A DNA stretch of 64,000 nucleotides from Paenibacillus lycopersici (GTDB lineage Bacteria; Bacillota; Bacilli; Paenibacillales; Paenibacillaceae): contig NZ_CP048209.1 of NCBI RefSeq assembly GCF_010119935.1, forward strand, positions 6,484,001-6,548,000, read 5' to 3'. The notes below the pieces were generated by a model. That model saw only the letters and a list, made by a program, of their open reading frames with translations. It searched no databases and had not been told where the DNA came from. Positions 62,643 through 64,000 of this stretch are shown here, piece by piece. The position numbers and the translations under genes were made by a program. Within the stretch, counting starts at the first letter, position 1. Each line of letters begins with the position of its first letter.

Positions 62643-63542
62643 TTACTCGTCCTTGAGTTCGAACAGATCGAGCTGCTCCGGCTCTTCGGGCGGCGGCGGC
62701 AGCTCGAAGGAACCGCGCGGGGGCAGCTGGCCGAGCATCGCCATCAGCTGCAGCGCGTTGTCCGCGGCATCGCCGCCGGAATTGTTGTTGAACAGGACGC
62801 AGACCTCGTCCGACAAGCGCTCGAGCCGCCGCAGCCGCTCCGCCCAGTCGGCCAGCTCCGTCTCGTTGTAGCGGTACAGGTAGCGCACGTCCCGCCAGTT
62901 CGGCTGGCCCGCGGATACCCAGCCCTCCGCGTTGCGGCCATGCAGGCGCACGATCGTCATCGCGTCGTGCGTCGCGGCCTCGACGATCGGAATCGAGCCG
63001 TCCCCCGCCTGCGGCTCGTCGCAGACGGTATGCATCCAGCCTTCCCGCCGCGCGAAGGCGAGCGTCTTCTCCCGCATGTCCTCCGCGAACCAGCTCCGGT
63101 GGCGGAACTCCAGGGCGCACGGGACATCGCCCATGTAGGCTTTCGCGGCGCGCAGCACGGCGACGTTCTGCCGGGTGCAGCTGAACCAGGGCGGGTACTG
63201 GAACAAGACGGCCAGCAGTTTGCCCGCCGCCCGGATCGGCGCGATCGCTTCCAGGAACGCCCCGAACATCGCCGTTTCGCTGTCGTACGGATGGTATTTG
63301 CGGCCGTTCCCGCGGGCATGGCCCGTCATCCCCTGGTACGCCTTGATGACGAACCGGAAGCCGTCCGGCGTTTCGCCGGCCCACTTCTCCATGATGCGCG
63401 GCGCTTGAATCGCATAGAACGTGCTGTCGACTTCCACGACCCGGAACCACTTCGCGTATATCGGCAGCTTGCCGCGCGATGCGCTCGCTTCCCGGTACAG
63501 CTCGGAATGGTCGCCCCAGCCGCATAGCCCGATCTCAATCAT
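62643..63542 (-). CDS. DUF72-family protein
   Basis: A 299-residue cytoplasmic TIM-barrel protein of the widespread DUF72 (YecE/YunF) family, whose activity is unknown. Signatures: IGLCGWGDHSELY at the start, VEVDSTFYAIQAP, FRFVIKAYQGMTGH, LFQYPPWF and ALEFRHRSWF; near the end VLFNNNSGGDAADNALQLM. A C-terminal Pro/Glu-rich tail (PPPPEEPEQLDLFELKDE) resembles a PCNA/beta-clamp binding peptide (QLDLF), which is of interest since such motifs bind the DNA sliding clamp. Confidence 0.92.
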   Translation of the reverse strand: MIEIGLCGWGDHSELYREASASRGKLPIYAKWFRVVEVDSTFYAIQAPRIMEKWAGETPDGFRFVIKAYQGMTGHARGNGRKYHPYDSETAMFGAFLEAIAPIRAAGKLLAVLFQYPPWFSCTRQNVAVLRAAKAYMGDVPCALEFRHRSWFAEDMREKTLAFARREGWMHTVCDEPQAGDGSIPIVEAATHDAMTIVRLHGRNAEGWVSAGQPNWRDVRYLYRYNETELADWAERLRRLERLSDEVCVLFNNNSGGDAADNALQLMAMLGQLPPRGSFELPPPPEEPEQLDLFELKDE

Positions 63543-63705
63543 GCTCGTCCGCCCTCCTATACTTATCCGTCTCTTGTCGACCCCAGTTTACCGTGCTTTG
63601 TTTTTCAAAATCAACCTGGAGGAGGCGGCCGCCATACAGCGATGCTGACGAGTGCATGTAACGTTATTTACGCCTACGGCCGTTCTTCTGAAACGCAGCG
63701 TAACG

Positions 63706-64000
63706 CTAGGCGACCGGTTCCCTGCCGCACGCATGCAGCAAAAACGCGATGAACGCGCGCACCTGCCGGGAGATTTGCTCTTCGCGTCGATAGACGAGAC
63801 AAATATGGCGGCGGTTGACATAGTCCGGCAGGTCCCGCATGACCAGCTCGCCGGACGCGGCTTCGCGCAGCACGCTCCGTTTGGGCAGCACGCCGACGCC
63901 GATGTTGCATTTGACCGCTTCCTTGATCGTCTCGATCGCGCCCAGCTCCATGAAGGAGCTCCACTGCAGCCCGATGTCGGCCGCCCATTCGTCCGTCAGC
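63706..64000 (-). CDS. LysR-family transcriptional regulator, C-terminal part, 5' end outside the window
   Basis: The 98 visible residues match the end of a LysR effector-binding domain: WSSFMELGAIETIKEAVKCN, GVGVLPKRSVLREAASGELV and a final helix SRQVRAFIAFLLHACG. The frame is open up to the right edge, so the DNA-binding part lies beyond. The stop is TAG at 63706-63708. The target is unknown. Confidence 0.85.
   Translation of the reverse strand, partial: LTDEWAADIGLQWSSFMELGAIETIKEAVKCNIGVGVLPKRSVLREAASGELVMRDLPDYVNRRHICLVYRREEQISRQVRAFIAFLLHACGREPVA

Overview
The window reads as a chromosomal segment of a GC-rich, endospore-forming Firmicute of the Paenibacillus/Cohnella type. This rests on three sporulation genes (spoIIQ, spoIID, spoIIR), S-layer-homology (SLH) proteins, strong AGGAGG-type ribosome sites, and a gene order that follows the Bacillus subtilis block prfA-prmC-spoIIR-ywlC-mntP-ywlE-rpiB-ywlG-glyA-upp-mnaA-atp-ywzB-murAA-spoIID-spoIIQ, read here from right to left on the minus strand. 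No rRNA, tRNA, CRISPR array, prophage or intact insertion sequence was seen.

Layout, left to right. 1-4037: spoIIQ (cut by the window edge), spoIID, murA and a ywzB-like membrane protein. 4056-7190: an SLH-anchored subtilisin-like protease. 7529-18012: an 11-gene complex I operon, nuoABCDHIJKLMN, without the NADH-oxidising nuoEFG module. 18321-20303: an FTR1 iron permease with an unrecognised secreted partner behind a Fur-type promoter. 20387-24439: a membrane phosphodiesterase/phosphatase, a GT2 and a GT-C-like glycosyltransferase in one unit. 24780-26327: a secreted GH5-like glycosidase on the plus strand. 26428-33893: the complete F1Fo ATP synthase operon with AtpI and AtpZ. 34083-43451: mnaA, upp, a Gly/Cys-tailed membrane protein, a sugar isomerase-like protein, glyA, ywlG, rpiB, ywlE, mntP and ywlC. 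43731-45197: an MFS exporter on the plus strand. 45264-46049: spoIIR. 46857-52181: a 1774-residue SLH surface protein. 53108-57090: prmC, prfA, ychF. 57289-64000: a tiny gene behind a likely sigma-G promoter, a MerR/TipA-like regulator, a fused cytochrome-b/molybdopterin oxidoreductase, a GNAT, thioredoxin, an Rrf2 regulator, a DUF72 protein and the end of a LysR gene.

The core genes form an energy block (proton-pumping complex I and ATP synthase close together), a cell-wall/sporulation block, and one-carbon, nucleotide and translation-termination housekeeping. Accessory genes inserted among them point to a soil or plant-matter lifestyle with an S-layer.

The least ordinary material is non-coding. 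Seven exact 52-bp tandem units, each predicted to form two hairpins, lie at 62164-62527. Two related inverted-repeat elements (46176-46824 and 52569-53052), each with a two-forward, two-inverted core motif, sit on either side of the giant SLH gene. Twin 36-bp hairpins occupy the glyA leader, and large palindromes sit inside the atp operon. All calls are from reading the sequence; no database search or folding program was run.
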